Source: Nannocystis punicea
GTDB lineage: Bacteria > Myxococcota_A > Polyangia > Nannocystales > Nannocystaceae
Reading direction: 5' to 3'
Length of the DNA stretch: 64,000 nucleotides
NCBI RefSeq assembly: GCF_026965555.1
Contig: NZ_CP114040.1
Coordinates: forward strand, 7,316,001 to 7,380,000
Positions 45,765-53,633 of the stretch are shown here, piece after piece. Under the pieces are notes generated by a model. The model did no database searches and had not been told where the DNA came from. It saw only the letters and a list, made by a program, of their open reading frames with translations. Made by a program: the position numbers and the translations under genes. Position 1 is the stretch's first letter. Every line of letters begins with the position of its first letter.

Positions 45765-46568
45765 ATGAGCCAGGCCACGCCCCTCTTCTACGATTCCCGC
45801 GAATTCACCGGCAAGCGCGTCCTCGTCACCGGGGGCACCCAGGGCATGGGCGCCGCCGTCGTCCGCCGCCTCGCTGCCGGCGGCGCCACGGTCGCCACCA
45901 CCGCGCGCTCGAGCTTGCCCGAAGGACAGGAGCCCGCCCTGTTCGTACAGGCCGACATCTCCACCCGCGAGGGCGTCGATCGGGTCGTTCGCGCCGTGAC
46001 CGACGCCTTCGGCGGCCTCGACATCCTCGTCGACAACGCCGGTGGTTCGACCGCCCCCGGCGGCGGCGCCCTCGCCCTCGACGACGATCACTGGCGCCAC
46101 GACCTCGACCTCAACCTGCTCGCCGCCGTCCGCTTCGACCGCGCCTTCCTGCCCGGCATGGTCGCCCAGCGCCGCGGCATCATCCTCCACGTCTCGTCGA
46201 TCCAGCGGCGACTGCCGCTCTACGAGTCCACGCTCGCCTACGCCGCCGCCAAGGCCGCCCTCACCACCTACAGCAAGGGTCTGGCCAAGGAGTTCGGCCC
46301 CCAGGGCGTCCGGATCAACAGCATCGCCCCCGGCTACGTCGAGACCGCCGCCGCCCACGCCCTCGTCGTCCGCCTGGCCGCCGAGGCCGGCACCGACGAG
46401 GCCACCGCCCGCAACGGCCTCATGACCTCGCTCGGCGGGATCCCCATCGGCCGCCCCGGCAAGCCCGAGGAGGTCGCCGAGCTGGTCGCCTTCCTCGTCT
46501 CCGACCGCGCCGCCTCGATCCACGGCAGCGAGACCACCATCGACGGCGGCACCGTCCCGGTGGTGTGA
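45765..46568 (+). CDS. Short-chain dehydrogenase/reductase
   Basis: 267 aa NAD(P)-dependent oxidoreductase. TGGTQGMG cofactor loop, DILVDNAGG, catalytic Ser in LHVSSIQRR and YAAAK, NSIAPGYVETAAA and the C-terminal IHGSETTIDGGTVPVV. Start ATG 45765 (MSQATPLFYDS). Divergent from HxlR, so inducible by an electrophile or quinone-type signal is likely. Substrate unknown. Confidence 0.92.
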   Translation: MSQATPLFYDSREFTGKRVLVTGGTQGMGAAVVRRLAAGGATVATTARSSLPEGQEPALFVQADISTREGVDRVVRAVTDAFGGLDILVDNAGGSTAPGGGALALDDDHWRHDLDLNLLAAVRFDRAFLPGMVAQRRGIILHVSSIQRRLPLYESTLAYAAAKAALTTYSKGLAKEFGPQGVRINSIAPGYVETAAAHALVVRLAAEAGTDEATARNGLMTSLGGIPIGRPGKPEEVAELVAFLVSDRAASIHGSETTIDGGTVPVV

Positions 46569-46593
46569 ACCGCCCGGGCGCCGCGATTCATCA

Positions 46594-46645
46594 CAGGACC
46601 TTTCGGGCATGTCCCTTTCGACATGCCCTTGCGGTCTCCTGTGAT
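46594..46645. terminator. Nested dispersed-repeat hairpin between convergent SDR and aldehyde dehydrogenase genes
   Basis: Inner stem GGGCATGTC/GACATGCCC with CCTTTC loop (about 46606-46629), enclosed by outer arms CACAGGA and TCCTGTG. Lies exactly between the two stops. Likely bidirectional terminator. Confidence 0.6.
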
Positions 46646-48067
46646 TCAGCGGACCACGAGCATCCGGATCTCCGACATGTCCTCGACGGCGAAGCGGAGC
46701 CCCTCGCGGCCGAGGCCGGAGTCCTTGACCCCGCCGTAGGGCATCGGGTCGGCGCGGAACGACGGCACGTCGTTGATGATCACGCCGCCGACCTCGAGCG
46801 AGTCCCAGGCCTGGTACATGCGGTCGATGTCGCGGGTGAACACGCCCGCCTGCAGGCCGAACTTGCTGTCGTTGACCTGCCACAGCGCCTCGTCGAACGA
46901 GGCGAACTCCTGCAGCAGCGCGACCGGCCCGAACGCCTCCTCGGCGGCGATCGGCTGGTCGCGCGGCACGTTCTCGAGCAGCGTCGGCGCGATCATCACC
47001 CCGTCGCGCTGGCCCCCGCACAGGAGGCGCGCGCCGGCCTTGACGGCGGCGTCGATCCACTCGGAGATCCGGCGCGCCTCCTTCTCGGAGATGATCGGGC
47101 CGATGAACGTCTCCTCGTCGCGCGGGTCGCCGGCGCGCAGCTTCATCGTCGCCGCCACCAGGCGCTCGCGCAATTCGGCGTAGATCGGCGTGTGGGCCAG
47201 GATCCGCTGCACGCTGATGCAGCTCTGGCCCGACTGATAGAACGCCCCGGTGACCAGCCGCGGCACCGCCTTCTCGAGGTCCGCGGTCTCGTCGACCACG
47301 CAGGCCGCGTTGCCGCCCAGCTCGAGCACCACCTTCTTCTTGCCGGCGCGGGCCTTGAGCGCCCAGCCGACCGCGGGCGAGCCGGTGAAGCTGAGCAGCT
47401 TGAGGCGGTCGTCGGTGGCCAGCGCGTCGGCGCCGGTGCGCGGGCACGGGACGATCGACCATGACCCTTCGGGCAGGTTCGTCTCGGCCAGCACCTCGCC
47501 GATCAGCAGCGCCGAGATCGGGGTCGCGCTGGCCGGCTTGAGCACGAACGGGCAGCCGGCCGCGATCGCCGGCGCGATCTTGTGGGCCGCCAGGTTGAGC
47601 GGGAAGTTGAACGGCGAGATCAGCGAGCAGGCCCCGATCGGCACCCGCTTCCACTGCCCGCGGGTGCCTTGCAGGCGCGGGCTGGTGGCCATCGGCAGCA
47701 CCTCGCCGACCGGCCGCGTCACCTCGGCGGCGGCGGCCTTGAACGTCTCGATGAGGCGGCCAACCTCGCCGCGGGCGTCGCGGATCGGCTTGCCCGCCTC
47801 GATGCACAGCACCCGTGCCAGCTCGGCCGCGCGCTCCTCGAAGCGGCGAACGCAGTGCTCGAGCGCCGCCTGGCGGGCGTACGGCGGCAGCGCGGCCATC
47901 GCCCGCGTCGTCCCGGCGGCGGCGGCGATCGCCGCGTCGAGCGTGCCAGGGTCGGCCTGGGCCACGCGGGCCGCCTCCTCGCCGGAGAACTTGTCCAGGA
48001 CGGGCAGGTCGAAGTTGGCCTGCACCGCGCGGCCGCCGAGGAACAGGGGGTATGTCTCGCGGAGCAT
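46646..48067 (-). CDS. NAD(P)-dependent aldehyde dehydrogenase
   Basis: 473 aa from ATG 48067. Cofactor and catalytic blocks: SPFNFPLNLAAHKIAPAIAAGCP, KPASATPISA, FTGSPAVGW, VVLELGGNAACVV with the general-base Glu, catalytic Cys near 283 in SGQSCISVQR, EEAFGPVALLQEF and FRADPMPYGGVKDSGLGREG. Oxidises an aldehyde to an acid; closest to lactaldehyde/succinate-semialdehyde or glyceraldehyde-3-phosphate (non-phosphorylating) dehydrogenases, not resolvable. Co-directional with guaD, 8 bases apart. Confidence 0.92.
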   Translation of the reverse strand: MLRETYPLFLGGRAVQANFDLPVLDKFSGEEAARVAQADPGTLDAAIAAAAGTTRAMAALPPYARQAALEHCVRRFEERAAELARVLCIEAGKPIRDARGEVGRLIETFKAAAAEVTRPVGEVLPMATSPRLQGTRGQWKRVPIGACSLISPFNFPLNLAAHKIAPAIAAGCPFVLKPASATPISALLIGEVLAETNLPEGSWSIVPCPRTGADALATDDRLKLLSFTGSPAVGWALKARAGKKKVVLELGGNAACVVDETADLEKAVPRLVTGAFYQSGQSCISVQRILAHTPIYAELRERLVAATMKLRAGDPRDEETFIGPIISEKEARRISEWIDAAVKAGARLLCGGQRDGVMIAPTLLENVPRDQPIAAEEAFGPVALLQEFASFDEALWQVNDSKFGLQAGVFTRDIDRMYQAWDSLEVGGVIINDVPSFRADPMPYGGVKDSGLGREGLRFAVEDMSEIRMLVVR

Positions 48068-48075
48068 GCCTCGGT

Positions 48076-49371
48076 TTACACCACCTCGGGACCGGCAGCG
48101 ACCGCCCCGCGCAGCAACGCCCCGCGCACGAACACCGCGCGGGCGGGCGCCGCGTCGCGCCGGAACGCCAGCGCGTCGAACAACCCCTCGGCGGCCGCGA
48201 TCTCCGGCGCGTCGATCACCGCCAGGTCGGCCGCGTGACCCGGCTGCAGGCAACCGAGCTCGGCCGCCATGCCGAGCGCGCAAGCTCCGCCCCGGGTCGC
48301 CAGCCACAACAGTTCCTCGGCCGTCGCGGGCGCCCCGGCGATGAGGCTCGCATCATAGGCGCCGGCGATCACCTGGCGCAGCGAGAAGCTGCGGCCCGCG
48401 CCGACGTCGGTGCCGAGGCCGACGCGGATGCCCCGCCCGGTGGCCGCGCGCAGGCGCATGCAGCCGCTGCCGAGGAAGAAGTTGCTGTCGGGGCAATGCG
48501 CCACCGCCCCGCCGGCGGCCGCCAATCGATCCCACTCGCCGTCCGACAAATGAATGCAGTGCGCGAACAACGAGCGCGGCCCCGACAACCCGTGCGATTC
48601 GTACACCTCGAGGTAATCGCGGGCCGCCGGGAACGCCGTCGCAGTGTGCAGCAGCTCGTCTGTATTTTCGGACAGGTGCGTCTGGACATGCAGCCCGTGC
48701 GCCTCGGCCAGCCGGCCCGCCGCGCGCAGCAGCTCGGGCGAGCAGCTGAGGGCGAACCGCGGCGTGACGCAGAACCCGAGCCGGCCGTCGTGGCCGTGCC
48801 AGCGGGCGATGAGCCGCTCGCAGGCGGCGATCGCCTCCTCGACGCCGACGAGCAGCCCGGGCGGCGCCCCGCGGTCCATCAGCGTCATGCCGACCAGCGC
48901 CCGCAGGCCGGACCGGCTCAGCTCCTGGAACAGCACGTCGGTGGCCGCCTCGTGGCTGGACCCGTAGATCGCCGCGCACGTGGTGCCGTGGCGGATCAGC
49001 GCCTCGCAGAACTCCCACGCCACCGCGGCCGCGTAGCGCACGCTGTGGAACCGCAGTTCCTCGGGGAACACGGTCCGCTCGAGCCAGCGCAGCAGCGGCC
49101 CGCTGGCGCTGCCGATCACGCGCGTCTGCGGGAAGTGCACGTGGGTGTCGACGAAGCCGGGCAAGATCACCGCCCCCGGGTACGACTGCGGTAGCGCGCA
49201 ATCGTTCGGCGCCGGCGCGATCGAGGCGATCCGGCCGTCCTCGCCGATCGTCAGCAGCCCGTCGGCGATGCGCTCGATCTTCGCCTGTCGCGGATCGGGG
49301 CACAGCAGACGTCCCCGCAGGACGCGGGCGCGGGACGGGGTTTTCGCGGGGCCGTCGGTGATCGTCGACAT
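48076..49371 (-). CDS. guaD: Guanine deaminase
   Basis: Amidohydrolase that deaminates guanine to xanthine with Zn. 431 aa from ATG 49371. PGFVDTHVHFPQTRVIGS (His77, His79), HLSENTDEL, SLFAHCIHLSD, VAHCPDSNFFLGSGCM, and GLGTDVGAGRSFSLRQV supply the metal and substrate sites. The PQTRVIGS and NFFLGSG blocks mark guaD against other amidohydrolases. Pairs with the downstream aldehyde dehydrogenase by strand and spacing, although a common pathway is not evident. Confidence 0.92.
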   Translation of the reverse strand: MSTITDGPAKTPSRARVLRGRLLCPDPRQAKIERIADGLLTIGEDGRIASIAPAPNDCALPQSYPGAVILPGFVDTHVHFPQTRVIGSASGPLLRWLERTVFPEELRFHSVRYAAAVAWEFCEALIRHGTTCAAIYGSSHEAATDVLFQELSRSGLRALVGMTLMDRGAPPGLLVGVEEAIAACERLIARWHGHDGRLGFCVTPRFALSCSPELLRAAGRLAEAHGLHVQTHLSENTDELLHTATAFPAARDYLEVYESHGLSGPRSLFAHCIHLSDGEWDRLAAAGGAVAHCPDSNFFLGSGCMRLRAATGRGIRVGLGTDVGAGRSFSLRQVIAGAYDASLIAGAPATAEELLWLATRGGACALGMAAELGCLQPGHAADLAVIDAPEIAAAEGLFDALAFRRDAAPARAVFVRGALLRGAVAAGPEVV

Positions 49372-49465
49372 CCGGCCGAAGGTGCCCGTTGCCGCCGCCG
49401 CGCGCAATCCGGTCCGGCGCCAAAATGCTCGCAGCACGGGTCTCCCGGCGCGCCGAGGACCCGTC

Positions 49466-49480
49466 TATCCTGCTGTCGTG
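49466..49480 (+). promoter_or_regulatory. Leaderless-type -10 box
   Basis: TATCCT (49466-49471) is exactly 6 bases before GTG 49478. No Shine-Dalgarno sequence is visible. Same layout at several other genes here. Confidence 0.5.
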
Positions 49481-50473
49481 ACCTTCGTGTTCGCGCTCGC
49501 AGTCGGCCTCGCCGGCCTCGCGCCGGTGACGGAACCTCTCGATCCATCGCCCCCGCGGCCCGGGGTCTTCGCCGTCGCACCGCCCGATCCGGCGCCGCCC
49601 GCGAATCCATCGCCTCACGCGGACGGGATCGTCGGCCACGTGCCCGCAGTGCTGACGCCCACGCTCGTCGGCCTCGAACCGACCGCGCCGGACGCCGCGG
49701 CCTCGACGCCCGCGCCCGCGATCCCCTCGCCCACCGCCGTGCAGCTCACGCCGACCGCCCACGCGTCGCCGAAGCCCGCGCCGATGCGCGTCGTGATCGC
49801 CGCCCCATCGCCCGCGCGGACCCGCGTCGAGGCCGGTTTGCGGATCCCTCGCGGCTGGGCCTTCGACCTGTCCGCAGGGACATCCGTGCCGCTCGCCGTC
49901 GGCGCCGCGTTCCAGGTCGAGGCGCCCGCGCGGGTGCTCGCGCAGCTCGAGGTCGGCGGCTTGCTCGCGCGCTACGTCGACGTGCTCGACGCCACATCCG
50001 CGGCGGCGCGGCGCGAGCCGCCGGGCGCCGGGCTCGCGCGCGACGTCAGCCGCAACGCCATGGTCGTGCGCGCCGCGGTCGGCGTCCGGCCGCTGCGCCG
50101 CCGGGGCCTCGAGGTGCGCGGCGGCTACACCGTCGTCACGCACGGCCAGAGCCTCGTCGGCCTCGACACGATCGGCGCGCTCGCCGACAGCGAGCTCGGC
50201 GGCGACGAGCGCCCGGTGCCGGTGCGTGGCGCACTGCACAATGTGCACTTCGACATCGGCTGGCGATGGGTGATCCGCCGCCACTTCCTCGTGCGGGCCG
50301 CGATCGGCTATGTGCACAGTCTGGCCGCCAAAATGCTGGTATCCGACGTCTCAAGCGAGGCCCTCGAGTTGATCCGGCGCACAAACGAGGCGCTCGGACG
50401 GATCGCCGAGAACGGCGGCCAGGCCGCCTTGCGAGCGCCTCTGCTGGCGTTACACCTGGGCTACCGCTTTTAG
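49478..50473 (+). CDS. Outer-membrane beta-barrel-like protein, unknown function
   Basis: 331 aa from GTG 49478. Signal peptide (FVFALAVGLAGLAPV), Pro/Ala/Thr-rich region to about 105, then beta-strand pattern with alternating hydrophobics (WAFDLSAGTSVPLAVGAAFQVEA, VLAQLEVGGLLARYV, AMVVRAAVGVRPLRR, LEVRGGYTVVTHGQ, VRGALHNVHFDIGWRWVIRRHF, LRAPLLALHLGYRF) ending in Phe as outer-membrane barrels do. Monocistronic. Confidence 0.75.
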   Translation: MTFVFALAVGLAGLAPVTEPLDPSPPRPGVFAVAPPDPAPPANPSPHADGIVGHVPAVLTPTLVGLEPTAPDAAASTPAPAIPSPTAVQLTPTAHASPKPAPMRVVIAAPSPARTRVEAGLRIPRGWAFDLSAGTSVPLAVGAAFQVEAPARVLAQLEVGGLLARYVDVLDATSAAARREPPGAGLARDVSRNAMVVRAAVGVRPLRRRGLEVRGGYTVVTHGQSLVGLDTIGALADSELGGDERPVPVRGALHNVHFDIGWRWVIRRHFLVRAAIGYVHSLAAKMLVSDVSSEALELIRRTNEALGRIAENGGQAALRAPLLALHLGYRF

Positions 50474-50627
50474 AACTTTGGGACAGGTGATAGATAGCGC
50501 CCGCTGCGCGTCGCGGCTGAGCGGACACGCGCGAAGGGCCGGCGGCGCCGCTTGAACGCGCCGCATCGGCCTCGCGGCGCCGCGGTTGGGGCGTGTGTGC
50601 GGGTCGGTGCAAGACTGGTCGAGTCCC

Positions 50628-53375
50628 ATGAGCGTCATCATTCCCGATACGGACGCGTCGGGGATCTCGGTGGACATCACGCAGTCGCTGCCTGGTGTCG
50701 CGATCATCCCTGCGACCCTGCCTCCGCGGCTCGGTCGGTTCACCATCCTCGAGCGCCTCGGCGGCGGAACGGCGGTCGTCTACGCCGCGTACGACGAGCT
50801 CCTCGACCGCAAGGTCGCCATCAAGGTCCTGCCGGACACCGGGTCGAAGGGCCAGATCCGGCTGCTGCGCGAGGCGCAGGCGATGGCGGGCGTGACCCAT
50901 CCCAATGTCATCACCGTGCTCGAGGCCGGCGTCGTCAAGGGCCAGGTCTACGTCGCCATGGAGCTGATCCGCGGCGCCGCGCTGCCGGCCTGGCTGGCTG
51001 GCGGGCCGCGGACCTGGCGCGAGATCCACGACGTCTTCACCCAGGCCGCGCGGGGCCTCGCGGCCGCGCACGGCGTCGGACTCCTGCACCGCGACTTCAA
51101 GCCCGGCAACGTCATGATCGACGCCACGGGTCGCGCCTGCGTCCTCGACTTCGGCCTCGTGCGGGCCACGCCCGATCGGCCGGGCCTGCTCGATCTGTCC
51201 TCGGGCGCCAGCCAGAGCATGCGGATCCGCGTCGGCGACGACGGGGAGGACATCCTCGGCACGCCCGCCTATCTCGCCCCCGAGCGCTGGCGCGGCGGCG
51301 CGGCCGAACCAGCCTCCGATCAATTCAGCTTTTGCGTCGCCCTCTATGAGGCGCTATTCGGCCTGCCGCCGTTCGCCGGCAACGACATCCTCGCGCTCTC
51401 GCACGCGATCACCAACGGGCACCTGCGGCCGCCGCCGCGCAACCACGGCGTGCCCGCGTGGCTGGTCGCGGCGCTGATGCGCGGCCTCAAGACCGAGCCG
51501 CGCGACCGCTATCCGTCGATGGAGGCGCTGCTCGGCGCGCTCGCCCCGTCGCGCGGGCGGACCTGGCGGGTCATCGGCGCCGCCGTGGCGCTCGCCCTCA
51601 CCGCCGGCGCCGCCGGCCTCGCCTTCGTGCCCGAGGCCTCCGCCGAGTCGCCGTGCGCCGACGCCGACGCCGACATCGCGCGCGTGTGGGGACCTGCCCA
51701 GCGCAACGCAGTCGCCACCGCCCTGCGCGACGCGGCCCCGAATTACGCCGCGGTGCTGTGGCCCAAGGTCGCCGACGAGCTCGACAGGTTCGCCGCCGGG
51801 TGGGCCGAGAACCACCGCGACACCTGCCTCGCCGAGCACCAGGGCCGCTACACCGAGGCCTTGCTCGATCGCCAGCGCCGCTGCCTCGACCGCCGGCGCG
51901 ACGCCTTCGACGAGACCGTCAAGGCGCTGTCGATCGCCGACATGGACATGGCCCCGCGGGCGCTCGCCGCCGCCAGCGACCTCGTGCCGCCCTCGGCCTG
52001 CCACGACCTCGCCTTCCTCAAGGCCGAGCCGCCGGCGCCCGACGACGCCGAGCTCGGCGAGCGGGTCGCCGACCTGCGCAATCACATGGCGCGGGCCGAG
52101 GCGCAGGCCAAGCTCGGGCGGGTCCACGACGCCGTCGACGAGGCCGTCGACATCGAGACCGCGGCCGAGCAGATCGGCTACGCCCCGCTGCGGGCCGAGG
52201 TCGCGCTGCTGCGCGGGCGGCTCTCGCTCAACACGTCCGAAGAGACAGGTCAGGAGCTCGAGTGGCTCACCCGGGCGATGCGCAGCGGCATCGAGTCGCG
52301 CGGCGACGCGATCGCGGCCGAGGCCGTGGCCTTGCGGATCGTCGCTGCCAGTCGCCGGCCGGAGATGGTCGGCCGCGCCCTCGCCGACGAGCCGCTCGCC
52401 CTCGCCCTCGCCTCCCGCGGCGCCGCCCCCGAGGCTCTGCGCGGCCTCGTCCTGCACAACCTCGGCGTCGCCCACCTCGCCCAGCGCAACCCGACCGAGG
52501 CGCGGCGCTACTTCACCGAGGCCCTGAGCGTGCGCCAGGCGGCGCTGTCGGCCGGTCACCGCGACGTCGGCTACACCCTGCTCAACCTCGCCTCGGTCAC
52601 CGAGCCCGGGGCCGCGCGCGACGACCTCCTCGCGCGCGCGCTCGAGATCTTCGACGCCGAGCTCGGCGTCGTCCACCCGGCTACGATCGAGGCGCGGATC
52701 ACCGCCGCCCAGCTGGCCGAGCCCGGCGAGGCGTGGTCGATCCTCCAGACCGGCTGCGTCGCGCTCGAGCGGTTCTTGCCCGACGACCTCGTGCGGCGCA
52801 CGCGTTGTCTGTTCCACCTCGGCCGCGCCGCCACCGAGATCGGCGACGACGACGACGCCGCCTCGGTCTTCCGCGCCGCCGCCGAGCTGTCGGAGATGTC
52901 CGGCACGCGCCTGTTCGGCCCCGAGGCCACGCTCCTCGCCGGCTACCGCGGCCTGGCCGGCCCGTTCGACGACGACACCCCCGTGCAGCACCTCCAGGCC
53001 ACTCTCGGGCGCATGCCGGACAGCACCTGGTCGAGCGACGAGATCGCCGAGCTGCGCCTGGTCCTCGGCCAGAACCTGCTCGTGCGCGGCCGCCCCGTCG
53101 AGGCCCGCGCCCCGCTGGCCGCCGCCGTCGCCGAGCTCACCATCCTCGCCGCCGAGGACCCGCACTGGGCCCCGCGCCTGGCCCGGGCCCACCGCACCCT
53201 CGCCGAGGCCATGCTCACCGCCACGCCGCCGGCCGTCGCCGCCGCCCGCCCGCACCTCGGCGCCGCGATCAACTTCTACCGCGTCGCCGGCGCGAGCTTC
53301 TCCCGCCAGCTGGCCGCGAGCGAGCGCCTGCTGACGCGCGGCGCGCCCCGAGCCAAGCCGCCCGCGAAGCCATGA
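50628..53375 (+). CDS. Membrane Ser/Thr kinase with TPR-like sensor domain
   Basis: 915 aa from ATG 50628. Kinase domain about 36-300: glycine loop LGGGTAVVY (slightly atypical), Lys66 in VAIKVL, HRDFKPGN with Asp156, DFG 174-176, TPAYLAPERW. TM helix about 313-333 (VIGAAVALALTAGAAGLAFV). The large outer part has helical TPR-like repeats (ALRGLVLHNLGVAHLAQRN, TEARRYFTEALSVRQ, GYTLLNLASVTEPG) and ends near GASFSRQLAASERLLTRG. Typical of the large PknB-TPR kinases of myxobacteria. Ligand unknown. Monocistronic with a hairpin just after the stop. Confidence 0.9.
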   Translation: MSVIIPDTDASGISVDITQSLPGVAIIPATLPPRLGRFTILERLGGGTAVVYAAYDELLDRKVAIKVLPDTGSKGQIRLLREAQAMAGVTHPNVITVLEAGVVKGQVYVAMELIRGAALPAWLAGGPRTWREIHDVFTQAARGLAAAHGVGLLHRDFKPGNVMIDATGRACVLDFGLVRATPDRPGLLDLSSGASQSMRIRVGDDGEDILGTPAYLAPERWRGGAAEPASDQFSFCVALYEALFGLPPFAGNDILALSHAITNGHLRPPPRNHGVPAWLVAALMRGLKTEPRDRYPSMEALLGALAPSRGRTWRVIGAAVALALTAGAAGLAFVPEASAESPCADADADIARVWGPAQRNAVATALRDAAPNYAAVLWPKVADELDRFAAGWAENHRDTCLAEHQGRYTEALLDRQRRCLDRRRDAFDETVKALSIADMDMAPRALAAASDLVPPSACHDLAFLKAEPPAPDDAELGERVADLRNHMARAEAQAKLGRVHDAVDEAVDIETAAEQIGYAPLRAEVALLRGRLSLNTSEETGQELEWLTRAMRSGIESRGDAIAAEAVALRIVAASRRPEMVGRALADEPLALALASRGAAPEALRGLVLHNLGVAHLAQRNPTEARRYFTEALSVRQAALSAGHRDVGYTLLNLASVTEPGAARDDLLARALEIFDAELGVVHPATIEARITAAQLAEPGEAWSILQTGCVALERFLPDDLVRRTRCLFHLGRAATEIGDDDDAASVFRAAAELSEMSGTRLFGPEATLLAGYRGLAGPFDDDTPVQHLQATLGRMPDSTWSSDEIAELRLVLGQNLLVRGRPVEARAPLAAAVAELTILAAEDPHWAPRLARAHRTLAEAMLTATPPAVAAARPHLGAAINFYRVAGASFSRQLAASERLLTRGAPRAKPPAKP

Positions 53376-53378
53376 CTC

Positions 53379-53450
53379 GATGGACATGCTCTTTAGAGCA
53401 TGTCCTCACGAGAATGTCTCGATAGACATGTCTCCGACGACATGCCTTCT
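53379..53450. terminator. Perfect 10-bp hairpin of the dispersed repeat after the kinase gene
   Basis: GGACATGCTC (53382-53391) and GAGCATGTCC (53396-53405) pair around TTTA, 6 bases after the stop. Two more CATGTC copies follow (TAGACATGTC, GACGACATG). Confidence 0.65.
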
Positions 53451-53459
53451 CGCGCGCAT

Positions 53460-53575
53460 CGCACGACCTCCCTGTATTCAGCGGTCTCCTCGCCGAAACA
53501 ATAAAGGCTAATATCTAGCCCTTTATCGAGCTTTTTTAGCCCATTGGGGTCAAAATACGATCCCTTCAACGGCAC
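53460..53575. other. AT-rich islet with possible gene remnant and T-tailed hairpin
   Basis: About 115 bp far less GC-rich than all else here. On the plus strand TAAAGGCTA (53502-53510) and TAGCCCTTTA (53516-53525) can pair, with CTTTTTT at 53531-53537, like an intrinsic terminator. On the minus strand the same bases read KGSYFDPNGLKKLDKGLDIS and then LYCFGEETAEYREVV, protein-like with AT-ending codons foreign to this genome. The frame ends inside the dispersed repeat at 53393. Either a transferred gene fragment or a terminator. Confidence 0.45.
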
Positions 53576-53633
53576 GGCTCACCGCCCCGCGCGCGCGAGC
53601 AGCTCGGCTCTCGCCCGCGCCTCGCCGCCGCGC

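Noticed and set aside
48655-48690. TGTCC/GGACA matches inside guaD and the aldehyde dehydrogenase (47460)
   Set aside because: They encode conserved catalytic motifs (HLSEN, LPEGSW), so the match follows from protein sequence and is not counted as an element copy.
53393-53575. 60-codon leftward ORF as an intact gene
   Set aside because: Its C-terminal third is translated from palindromic repeats and there is no domain. It was kept only as a possible remnant in an AT-rich islet.
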